Shown one piece after another: positions 32,291-41,759 of a stretch of 64,000 nt of DNA. Origin of the DNA: Falciphora oryzae (taxonomy: Eukaryota; Ascomycota; Sordariomycetes; Magnaporthales; Magnaporthaceae); the NCBI GenBank assembly GCA_000733355.1, contig JNVV01000030.1, forward strand, positions 285,487-349,486. The letters run 5' to 3'. The translations under genes were made by a program, and so were the position numbers. The notes under the pieces are model-generated. The model was not told where the DNA came from, searched no databases, and was given only the letters and a program-made list of their open reading frames with translations. Numbering within the stretch: position 1 is the first letter of the stretch; every line of letters begins with the position of its first letter.

Positions 32291-33698
32291 TGAGGTCGGC
32301 GCGAAAGATAATGTTCAGATGCGGCGGCGGCACCTCCTCGTCCTCGACGCCGTGGGCGCGCGGTCCCACGCCCGTCGCGTCCTTCGGGCTCACCACCTCG
32401 GGGGTGACGCCGAGGTCGTCCTCGATGCAGGCGATGTCGTCTGGGCGGCGGGAGTTCCTAGGAGCGGCGTTGGAGTTGCCTATGGTGATGAGCTGGCAGG
32501 CGGCCTTGCCGCTCCGGCAGCTCATGGGCACGGGGCTGACTCTGGGCGGGGGCGGCGCCGAGGCTCGGGATTGTGCTGGCGCCGCGCCGCACACGAGCCC
32601 GGTCGTGAGCGGGCGCAGCGTCGGGAGACAGGCGCTGATGACGCCACAGGCCACCTCGATGACGCTCCATGTGCATGCTGCGGCAAGGCTCCCTGTTTTG
32701 CTTGGTTACCCGCTGCCGGTCACTGGGTCGGTGGATGGAACGCAGCTTACAAGTCGTGCCGGTGTAGTCAAACTGCAGGAGGGTGGTGAATCGGTAGGTG
32801 CTCGCGGACAAGACGCTGGGTCAACATGGTAAGCGGGCGGGGAACATTGCAATGGCGGAATTGTGAGGAGAACAGCGACACCAAAGGCGCTTACAATCCA
32901 CCCAGCAAAAAAATGACGCACGCAGATAACCTTTGTGCCAGGTTAAGCTTGAGCTGCCACACCCGGTAGATGGGCAGGCAGAGGATGGCGATGTCAAACA
33001 CGATATTGGGAATGGCATTTCCGATAGATGTCAATTTGAGGTTGATGCAGGTTCCAGGGGTCAGCGGCAGCCAAGACTTCAGCCGACACTCAAACAGCCG
33101 AGCAGGAGCGCGCAGCGCTTGAAGCCCCTGGACGGGAAGAAGCGGCGGAACATGAGCACCGCGATTTTTACAAGCATCATGGCCGTTAGGTAGATGTCTT
33201 CGAGGCCTTGCAGCAGTTTGCGGAACTCGACTTGCTGCTCCTGCGAGAGTGCCTGCTGGTGTCTGCCGAGGCCCTGCTTGACCCTGTTGACGAGCAGGCA
33301 GTGCAGGTTAGCATATGCCTCTCGCCAGATGGGGGAGTGGCGGCGTCGCTTGGGGAGCAGCGAGCGTGCCGGGCCACCTCCCTGCGTAATTGATCGCCCC
33401 GAGGCCGAAGGCAAAGGCCTTTGCATCGATGGGCCAATCGCAATGATGTCCCGTGTTGGACAGCCGTCCAGCTTGGCCGCAGGATCCTTACCAACGCAGC
33501 TACTGTGCACCAACCGTCGATGCCGAAGTCGGCGCGCACAACCGGACGCGCCCATGACCTCAAGCCAACAAAGAATGCCGCAAGAACAAGGAGGGCGGTC
33601 GTGATGGCAACCTGTTGCGGACCGGGGTCGAGAGCGAGCTCCTCAGGGCTCAGCTTGTTCATGGTCTCGTGTCTGGGTTTGCGGGGCGAAAAGACCAT
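32290..33698 (-). pseudogene. rhodopsin/PTH11-like integral membrane protein, frameshifted
   Basis: Minus strand. Exon 1 (33698 or 33662 down to 33491) has a first membrane helix and the family signature AAFFVGLRSWARPVV followed by FGIDGWCTVAALV, ending at a GTAAGG donor. Later blocks include LLQGLEDIYLTAMMLVKIAV and LMFRRFFP (third helix, about 33130-33220), GNAIPNIVFDIAILCLPIYR and VWQLKLNLAQR (about 32935-33015), VSAFGVAVLL (about 32870-32900), YRFTTLLQFDYTGTT (about 32750-32800) and WSVIEVACGVISACLPTLRP (about 32610-32675). These blocks are in fungal rhodopsin-domain order, but at least two joins need frame changes, one at a T-run near 32905. The cytoplasmic tail runs into the tail of the convergent CorA-like relic. 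Such proteins are seven-helix plasma-membrane proteins, sometimes receptors for surface cues. Confidence 0.7.
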
Positions 33699-33759
33699 GT
33701 TTTGCGTCGTGGAGCAAATGCCGACGACGCCCCGTCGAGTTTATCAGTCCCTGGTTTCT

Positions 33760-35376
33760 GGCCAGTCCTAGCTCCGTTGAGCCCCCTTTTTGTCACACAA
33801 CAAGGACAAGAGGTAGGTGGGGAAGAAAGTGCTTTCCGGGGACGCCCGCGCCCCTTCCAGACGTTTACCGACCATCGCCAATCCTCCATCACCCGCGGCG
33901 CAGTTCGTCTCCGCGCCTTCGGCTGCCGCGTTGGGGGAGCACGATGGCATCGACTCCCAACCCACGCGCTGGGGCTAAGGTTGATCAATCAATGCCCTCT
34001 CGCAGCCCCGCCAACATCTTGTCGTGCTTGCAGCAGGCACATATATGGCCAAGGTTCCCCCGCGTCTCCCTGGCGGTTCTTTTTTGGTGGGCCACAGTGG
34101 GTGCGATACCCCGCCCCCCGCGTCCAGGGGGCCTCTCCGAGCCGCAGTCGCCGCCAGCCGCGCGCAGAGCTCCCCGTCGCGCGGCGTCGCCGGTCGAGTT
34201 CACGACGAGCCTGGCCGGCTGGAAGACGCCGCCGATCCAGCGTGGCGGCGTGTGCCAGGTGCCGCTGTGGCGACACGGGCGTGGTGGCGTCCAAATGGCC
34301 GGGCAGGGCGGCGACGTCGCCGCGCAGCGAGGCTTGGCTCCTGGCCGAGATCACGCGAACCTCGTGGCGGCCATCGTCGCTGTCATCGTGGAGCAGCATT
34401 GCGGGCGGCGGCGCGTCTTGGAGGTTTCCGTCGCCGGCGCCTGGCGCAACCCAGCACAGCACGGGCCTGCGCCGCAGATTTGACCTCGTGCAATTGATCA
34501 ATTGCACGGTTCCGGAGCGCTAAAGTTAGCGGGGCGACAGGTGGCTGATTAGTGGGTAGTGCTCTGTACCTTAGCGCCTCACAGCGCTGTCATCCCCCAA
34601 ATTTGACATTGAAATATCTCCATGCGGCCCACAAAATCGAATTTGTGGTCTTTTCGTAGCTGCACGTCGCCGCTGGGGAGCTCGTGGCTGAACACGACGA
34701 GCCCCTGGGGCGGACCGCTCGCCTGGTCGCCGTCAGCCTTTGTAGGAGGCCTGCTAGCGCCGTCTTTTGTAATAGACGACGAGGGGAGGGATGCTGCTGA
34801 TCACTATCATTTCGTCACCTTTGGGTGGATGCAGGCACGCCAGCAACGGATTTGCATTAAGCGGGTACTTGCGGTACGCAGCACATTGGTTGCTTTGGTG
34901 AAAGATGGCCTTTACATTGGATGTCTCCTTCCGTCAAACCATTCTCACCAGCCTTGCCATCGCAGAAAAGAAGGGCCAATCCTGCCTGTAGCCCTGGAGC
35001 CAAGCCGCGTCCCCCTACCGTCCAAAAGGGCCCATGCCAGCCATTTTTTGCCGTAAGAGCAGCAAATGGTTAGGGACAATGGGGTGGATGTTGGGTTGGC
35101 ATGGATGGCGTCCCTAATTAAATTCCACATGTGCAGTACTACCAATTACTGTGTGGCTGTTGCGAAAAAAAAAAAAAATATGAGGAAGGAAAGGAAGCAA
35201 AGGAAGGAAAGAAGTAAAGGAACGGGGAAAGTCTTTTTTTTTTTTTTTTGGTTAACAACCAAATGGTAAAAAAAGGAATCGAGAAAATGGGAAAAATCAA
35301 AAAAGAGAGAAACCGAGAGAGACAGACAGAAACACACACACACCCCGAGGGAGAGAGAAGAAAGGGGGGAGCGCGC
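33760..35376. other. host sequence without recognisable gene
   Basis: Mixed GC content with several overlapping open frames of 60-180 codons on both strands (for example 33944-34483 plus and 33989-34507 minus), none with a motif, a good start context or a splice pattern that I could follow. The last 250 bp (35165-35370) are purine-rich with A- and T-runs, GGAAAGGAAG-type tracts and a CACACACA stretch. It may contain the lost upstream part of the rhodopsin-like gene, but nothing supports a call. Confidence 0.5.
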
Positions 35377-35692
35377 GCTGGCAGCAGGGTTCGGAATTTA
35401 GTCAAAAGTCATTAGTCAAAGTCATGACTATGCGTAGTTAGTCAGTTATAGTCAGGCCTTTGACTAACTATGACTGACTACGTAAAACTTTTGACTAACT
35501 ACGGTGACTACTGTAGTCAATTTTTAGTCAAATTTTGCATAAAAATGGATAATTTATACATAAAAACTTTTTTTAAAAATTTTTTATTTAATAACGTGGT
35601 TCACAAGCGAGTGGAACACCCAAGCGAGTGGAACACGCGAACGCGACAACGCGACACGTCTCCTCCCACCACCAACCCTTCCACAAACAAAC

Positions 35693-37978
35693 ATGGCAGA
35701 ACCAAATAAAGAAGCCAGATTGATTCTCGCTTTTCAAGCTTTGCAATCCGACCAAAAACTAAGCCTCCGGGCCGCTGCCAAAATCTACGACGTCGTTTTT
35801 GCGACCTTTTCGCGTCGGAAGCACGGCCAACCTGCTTGACGCGATTGCATACCCAATTCCCGGAAATTGACGGAATCCGAAGAGGAGGCTTTTATTAAAT
35901 ACATACTCGAGCTGGATTCGCGAGCATTCCCTCCCCGGCCTTTTGGTGTTGAAGATATGGCCAACCGACTGTTCGCCAAGCGCGACGCGCGTACCGTTGG
36001 CAAAAACTAGGTCGCGAACTTCGTTAAACGCCGCGCAAAGCTCGGCACGCGCTAGATTCGAAAGTACGATTACCAAAAGGCCAAATGCGAAAATCCCAAG
36101 CTCGTTTTTGCGTAGTTCGACCTTATGCGGAACATTGTGGCCAAATATAATATTTTGGATAACGATATCTACAATTTCGACGAAACCGGCTTTTTTATGG
36201 GCATAATCGCGGCCGTTATAATTATTATAACATCGGAAGGCCGTAGCAAAACAAAGCTGGTTTAACCTGGCAATCGGGAATAGGCTACAATCATTTAAAA
36301 GGTTAATTATTACGGTTAGGCGATCCCCCTTTTCATTATCGTTAAAAGGTAATACCACTTAGCTAATTGGTACTCGGAAACCGACCTTTTACGCAATTGG
36401 GTTATCGCAACGAGTTCCAACGGGTGGACTACGAACGAACTTAGCCTAGAATGGATTCGGCATTTCGACAAACACACTGCATCGCGCACGAAAGGCACCT
36501 ATCGTTTGTTAGTGCTAAACGGCTACAAAAGCCACCACTCGACGGATTTCGAGCTCTACTGCCAGGAACATAACATTATTACGCTTTGCATGCCTCCGCA
36601 TTCGTCTCACTTCCTTTAACCGCTTAACGTTAGGTGCTTTAGCCTAATAAAAAAAGCGTACGGTCGATAAATCGAAAACCTAATAAGGTTAACGTGGTTC
36701 ATCACCGAGTGGGTCACATCACCGAGTGGGACACTTCAAAATCCCATATTAAACGCCGTTTTCGATACCCTTGTTAAATCGACCAATTTAGCGTTAAATT
36801 CTATAAAAATTTAATACGTCATATTTAACTATATAACCGATTTTATATATTTTTCCCTGATTTTTACTAGCGTTATTTATAGTGGGCCAGTCCGTTAAAG
36901 TTTCTTTATATATATAAATTTATTTACCTTTTTCGACTTTTATAAGCCATAGGGAGTATCTGCTAATCTAGGTAATATTGGGATAAAAACCGTGCTTCCG
37001 GTGTTATAACCGTTTAATAAGGTCGGGTAAAAAGGTCCCGTCGAGCTACTAGCGAGTCCTCTTCGTGTGCTTGAGAGTTTCTTCATACTAAATTTAATAT
37101 GGAGAAATTTCAACTGATTATTACGTAATAGCTAAAGCTAGTAAAAATCAGGGAAAAATATATAAAATCGGTTATATAGTTAAATATGACGTATTAAATT
37201 TTTATAGAATTTAACGCTAAATTGGTCGATTTAACAAGGGTATCGAAAACGGCGTTTAATATGGGATTTTGAAGTGTCCCACTCGGTGATGTGACCCACT
37301 CGGTGATGAACCACGTTACACGTTAGCCACGTAACTAAGGTCGAATTCCTTTCGGCGTTCCAAACGGCATTTTTTGACTTTATAACCGAGGAAAATATCC
37401 GAAAAGGCTTTCGAAGGGCTGGCCTTGCTCCTTTTAATCCGGATTCGGTTTTAAAAAAGCTGGATATAAGGCTACGGACTCTAACCCCCCCAAAAACGCC
37501 CCTAAACGACCTCGAACTTTGGATTTCCAAAACGCCCCGGACAGTTAGGGAAGCAACTTCGCAATCCGAACATATTAAAACTCGGATCTCCAATTACTAA
37601 AGCAGCTTTCCGACATTTATATTAGCGGTTATGGATTAGTTTGCGAAAGGGGCGAAAGCAATTATGCATCGGGTTAACCTTTTGGAGGAAAAGTGCTTTA
37701 AACTACGAAAAGCGAACGAAGCGCTAAACAAACGCCGGAGGGCTAAAAAAACACGTGTCCGATTTAGAGGGTCACTTACCATCGACGAAGTACGAAATGT
37801 TTTAAACCAGCAAAAGTTGGATGGATAGCTACAGTAAAAAATGCGCGACCATAGGGGTTAAAAAAAAAGGGCGACGACAACTTATCGGCGATATGGCACC
37901 TACGGCAAAACCGGACATAATGCGCGCATTTGTTAGGAAAAAGTAAAAATGTCCGATGTATATAGTTCTAAGTAGTTT
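35693..37978 (+). pseudogene. pogo D transposase, interrupted by a MITE
   Basis: Starts ATGGCAGAACCAAATAAAG. A helix-turn-helix with SLRAAAKIYDVVFATFSRRK-like sequence and a CENP-B-like domain (RKLTESEEEAFIKYILELDS region around 35860-36080) are followed by DDE remnants at about 36170-36200. The gene is cut at 36691 by the fold-back MITE and continues from 37317 to a degraded knuckle near 37890-37945. Tryptophan codons have become TAG at several sites, for example near 36008, 36053 and 36113. Confidence 0.8.
36692..37316. mobile_element. fold-back MITE (MITE1) with perfect 179-bp arms
   Basis: Left arm 36692-36870 and right arm 37138-37316 are exact reverse complements as far as I can compare base by base, separated by a 267-bp non-coding centre. 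The ends ACGTGGTTCATCACCGAGTG and the TA duplication (36690-36691, 37317-37318) show it uses the same machinery as the pogo copies. Each end has two motifs GAGTGGGTCAC and GAGTGGGACAC 17 bp apart. It is inserted in the transposase gene of pogo D. Confidence 0.93.
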
Positions 37979-38107
37979 GAATAAATTGCTGGCGTTGTTG
38001 GGTTGGCATGCGCGTCGATTAACCGGAGGTTGGGTGTGGGTGCGCGATTCGCTTATATGCGCGACTCGCTTATGAACTACGTTATATAACTTATAAAATA
38101 ATTGTTA

Positions 38108-38547
38108 ACGTGGTTTACTACCGAGTCGCGCAAACCACCGAGTCGCGCACTTCGAAATCACGTGTTAAACGCGATTTTCGACACCTTTAATAACTCAGCT
38201 AATTTAAGCCCAAATTTAACTAAATTTAAACAGGTTATATTTAACTAAATCGTAAACAAAATTTATTTTTCTTAGATTTTTATAAATTTTTATTATCACC
38301 TTTTTAAGGTAATATGTATATTTTACACAGTATATTACACAGTGTTTCGAACTAACCTCAAAGGGGGGATAATAAAAATCTAAGAAAATTAAATTAAATT
38401 TACTACGTAGTTAAATGTAACCTATTAAAATTTGGTTAAATTTGGGCTTAAATTGGCCGAGTTAGCAAGGGTATCGAAAATCGCGTTTAATATGGAATTT
38501 CGAAGTGCGCGATTCGGTGGTTTGCGCGACTCGGTGGTGAACCACGT
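38108..38547. mobile_element. fold-back MITE (MITE2), 440 bp
   Basis: Ends ACGTGGTTTACTACCGAGTC and its inverse, TA at 38106-38107 and 38548-38549. The arms are long imperfect inverted repeats meeting near 38330-38350 at a small loop with TACACAGT repeats. Inner motifs are GAGTCGCGCA twice per end. No coding capacity. Confidence 0.9.
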
Positions 38548-38576
38548 TAACAATTATTTTATAAGTTATAACTATA

Positions 38577-39006
38577 ACGTGGTTTACCACCGAGTCGCGC
38601 AAACCACCGAGTCGCGCACTTCGAAATCACGTATTAAACGCGATTTTCGACACCCTTGCTAACTCGGCCAATTTAAGCCTAAATTTAACCAAATTTAAAC
38701 AGGCTATATTTAACTAAATAAGGAATTTAATTTAATTTTCTTAGATTTTTATCATTACCCCTTTAGGGTTAGTTTCATATTTTACACAGTGTATTACACA
38801 GTGTTTCGAACTAACCTTAAAGGGGGAATAATAAAAATCCAAGAAAATTAAATTAAATTTACTACGTAGTTAAATATAACCTATTAAAACTTGGTTAAAT
38901 TTGGGCTTAAATTGGCCGAGTTAGCAAGGGTATCGAAAATCGCGTTTAATACGTGATTTCGAAGTGCGCGACTCGGTGGTTTGCGCGACTCGGTGGTGAA
39001 CCACGT
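38577..39006. mobile_element. fold-back MITE (MITE3), 430 bp
   Basis: Close relative of MITE2 with the same inner motifs (GAGTCGCGCA twice per end) and TA at 38575-38576 and 39007-39008. The arms of almost 200 bp meet at a loop containing GTGTATTACACAGTGT near 38780-38800. It sits 29 bp from MITE2. Confidence 0.9.
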
Positions 39007-39274
39007 TATAGTTATTTTATTTAATAAATAATTAAAATGTGACTACGATAGTCACCGTAGTTAGTCAATAGTTAGTCAGTCATAATCATAGTCACCCTAG
39101 TGACTACGATAGTTAGTCATATTCACGGCCGTGACTATGACTTTTGACTAAATTCCGAACCCTGGCTGGCAGTAATGCTTCACAAGCGGCGTTCCAAAAC
39201 AGACCAGCAGCAGCGGTCGCGGGGCGAAACATGCCACCAGCGCTGCCGGGTAATGCCCCCCGCCGTGCCAGCTC

Positions 39275-41439
39275 TCACTTATGGCCAAAGAAGCTCTTCA
39301 GCGCTGCTCCCAAGGGGTTTTTGCCCCTGGCCTCCTTCTCCTTCCGAACCTTGTAGACGTCACCGAGGCCCAAGGCCACGCACAGCTGCGGCTTGGAGGA
39401 GACGACGATCTTCAGGTCCGGTATGTTCATGTGCACCTGGCTCTTCTTGTCCTCGGCCAAAGCGCTCTCGAGCCACTTCCTCGTACGCGGCGAGCCGCCC
39501 ATCCCGCCGGAGAGCAGGATGAGGCTCAGGTTCTCCTTGGGCTCTGCCGACGATGAGGAGGCGGCGGCACCCTCCTTCGTGGCGCAGTGGCTACGGAGCT
39601 CAGACTTGGCGAACAATCCTTCGATCGCCTTGTCGATTTGATCGCGAACGAGCTGGAGTTGGCGGTCAAACTCTCTCTCAACTCGATCCCTGTAAATGGG
39701 TGGATCATCGCCCAGGTTAGTAATTTGGATAAACCAGGGATCCCAGGTGCTAGGCTGGGTCAACAAGCGGGCTGGGGAAGTAATGAGGGCATACCCGCTG
39801 AGATAGAAGTTCTGGGCGTCAAGGACTTGAACTCCATTCTGCCCGTGATAGTCTGCGGCCCCCTGCCGCGCGACCGCCTTGCCGTCGGCACGGATTGCTA
39901 GCACACGGCCATTGGTAGCCGTTTTCAGGTCGCCCGAGACCTTCGTCTTAACTTCAAGAAAATCAGATCTGTATGAAACGGCCATGGCCGTCTCTTTCCA
40001 ATCTTTAACTCCAGAGAGACAAAGGACGCTGCCGAGGGTCTCACGTAGGTTGTCATCGATGTACGTTGCGCCAACGTAATCGCCCGACACCGCCTCAAGA
40101 CGATCCATCTCCTGGACCAAGGTTTCGGTCTCGGGACCGGCTTCCTTGCCCTTCTTGGCGGCCTTTTCCGCCTTGACGGCCGCGTGAGCCTCAAAGAGGC
40201 AGAGGTCCTAGAATGCATGGCCGCATAGGAGTGTTAGTGGCAGATCCCGGCCAGGCAACCATGAGGTGGTTTGGGTGGGAGAGTGGGGGGGGCTCCAGTC
40301 TTACCGAGGTGCCACCACCAATATCCACGACAAGCGCAACGTCACCAGCCTTTGTAGGTGCGCTGTATTAGCAATGAAAGAACATAACTGGGAAGTCTGA
40401 GCGTCCCTGGCCCGGCGTTGACGTGTAACCTACCTTGAAGTGCTTGCGATCGATGCCGGAGTTGAGCGCAAAGGCGACGGACGCCTCAGACTCGGGGAAG
40501 ACACCTGTTGCGAAGGTGCACCCGCCCCGGTGCTGATCATAGCCCGCTTGCGCGGCGGCGTGTTGGATTGCTGCTGTTGCTTTTTTGCGGTCTCCAGCCG
40601 CGGGTACGCTGAAGATGAATACAATGTTCAGGTCCTCCCAGCGGCGGAATCCGTCGGGCGAAAATTGCCCCCAGAACTCTGCCAGAAACAGGTATGTCAA
40701 GCGCAGGAAGTCTGAGTACAGCGTCCTAGAGGATCTTCTCTTGTCGGGTCCGTTGATGTTGGGGTGAACCGCGTCGGGGAAGCCGCGCTTGATCTGCATG
40801 TACAGCTCAAACTTATTGGGTTCTTTGAGCGCTTCGTGAAGTGCATTGTAGCCGAAGCTGACCGGAGACCCATCCCGGTATGCGATCGCCGTCGGAACCG
40901 TTTCACGCTTCCCGGTATCTGTCACACGGAAGAACCTGTGGACTCACCTAATCGGCCCCACAGAAGGTCCGGGAACCGGTATAGGTGCCCAACGGCCCCG
41001 AGGCCCAAAGGCCGAAGGCCGGAGGGGCAGTGTGAATCATGTACTCGATACTTCGCACGGATCACAGGGTGGTTTATATAAACCCTGCCATCTCCTATGT
41101 CTTCCATGAGAGATTCCTTTATCCTCAAGCATCTTTTGAGCCCATAGAAAGATTATCTGCAATATAGAGATCCTTCTCCAAGCCGTCTTTGACCCCTTGT
41201 TACAGTATCGTCGCCGGGGTACTTGCGGACCGCGATGGCGTCAAGGCCGTGGGGGTGCAACACGCACTTCGACTCTGTGACAAGATCGATGAGACACAGA
41301 CAAGGTTGTCAGCAGCAATCCCTTTGGATGGAGGCACTGTCTAGGAGACACTGCAGCGACAGGACGTACCTGCTGTGCCTATGTCTATGCAGACAACGAG
41401 GTCCGGCTCAGCGTTGCCCTTCTTGCCCTTGGGCGCCAT
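39275..41439 (-). pseudogene. Hsp70-like ATPase gene split by a solo LTR
   Basis: Minus-strand gene. Exon 1 (41439-41370) starts MAPKGKKGNAEPDLVVCIDI followed by GTA, the phosphate-1 motif of Hsp70. Exon 2 runs 41274-40434 but contains a 285-bp solo LTR plus a duplicated GTATC. Exon 3 (40349-40305) encodes ALVVDIGGGTS, the phosphate-2 motif. Exon 4 (40207-39275) holds SLILLSGGMGGSPRTRKWLE, the adenosine-binding motif, and ends SFFGHK. Without the LTR the exons add to exactly 533 codons (532 aa) with no other stop or shift, so the insertion is the only visible lesion. Fungal Hsp70-like proteins of this length have the ATPase domain but a reduced or unusual C-terminal part. The exon 3 acceptor (CAAAG) is atypical. 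A hAT element lies just 3' and a gypsy element lies 85-90 bp upstream of the ATG. Confidence 0.85.
40920..41204 (+). repeat. solo LTR of the gypsy A family
   Basis: 285 bp, starting TGTCACACGGAAGAACC and ending CTTGTTACA, very similar to the LTRs of element A. Perfect target duplication GTATC at 40915-40919 and 41205-41209. It inserts between codons of the Hsp70-like exon 2 and shifts the frame (290 bp added). Confidence 0.95.
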
Positions 41440-41528
41440 TGCTGCAGTGGATGGAGATCGGCAAGTTCGAATTGAGGCGAGTAGCAAGTTGATGGAATGA
41501 TGTTGGACGAGCCGACGAGGATGCTAGG

Positions 41529-41664
41529 TGTCACGGAGCAACGCCCGGGCCAAGACCAACGTGTATATAAACGGCCTCTCGCCACCTGGTAGACGGGAGT
41601 CCTTCTTTCCTTCCTCGCGCAACAACAAGCTCTTTTCCCAAGACCTAGGTGCAGCACTGTAACA
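41529..41664 (+). repeat. 5' LTR of gypsy F
   Basis: 136 bp, with a TATA-type box (TGTATATAAACGG, about 41560-41572). The segment GCGCAACAA (41617-41625), about 50 bp further on, is complementary to TTGTTGCGC (41667-41675), directly after the LTR, which may be a self-priming site. Confidence 0.92.
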
Positions 41665-41759
41665 GTTTGTTGCGCCAATTTTTCGGGAACCGACGGCCAA
41701 TAGAACCGGACGCTTCCCCCACGACTTTAAAAGCTGCACCTCGACGCCAGAAACACCAC

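Larger units (their letters stand above)
35594..38082 (+). mobile_element. pogo-like DNA transposon, copy D, with a nested MITE
   Basis: Left end ACGTGGTTCACAAGCGAGTG (35594), right end inverse of ACGTAGTTCATAAGCGAGTC (38082), flanked by TA (35592-35593, 38083-38084). Without the nested MITE it is about 1.86 kb. Unlike the other copies, the two ends carry different inner motifs (left GAGTGGAACAC, right GAGTCGCGCA), so the element may be a recombinant. Confidence 0.87.
35385..39164. mobile_element. small non-autonomous hAT-like element, expanded by nested insertions
   Basis: Terminal inverted repeats CAGGGTTCGGAATTTAGTCA (35385) and the inverse ending CCGAACCCTG (39164), with a perfect 8-bp target duplication GCTGGCAG at 35377-35384 and 39165-39172. 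Both the 8-bp duplication and the CAGGG start are typical of hAT elements. Subterminal sequence is packed with short AGTCA/TGACT repeats on both sides. Without the nested pogo D and two MITEs it is only about 415 bp and encodes nothing. It lies about 100 bp past the stop codon of the Hsp70-like gene. Confidence 0.9.

Noticed and set aside
31821..32654. A 277-codon minus-strand ORF as an independent gene
   Set aside because: Its first part is the rhodopsin-like gene, and the remainder is the antisense of the CorA-like coding sequence, including a translated T-run.
33944..34507. Overlapping ORFs of 157-179 codons on both strands
   Set aside because: They are GC-rich mirror frames with no motif, no conserved start context and no splice logic.
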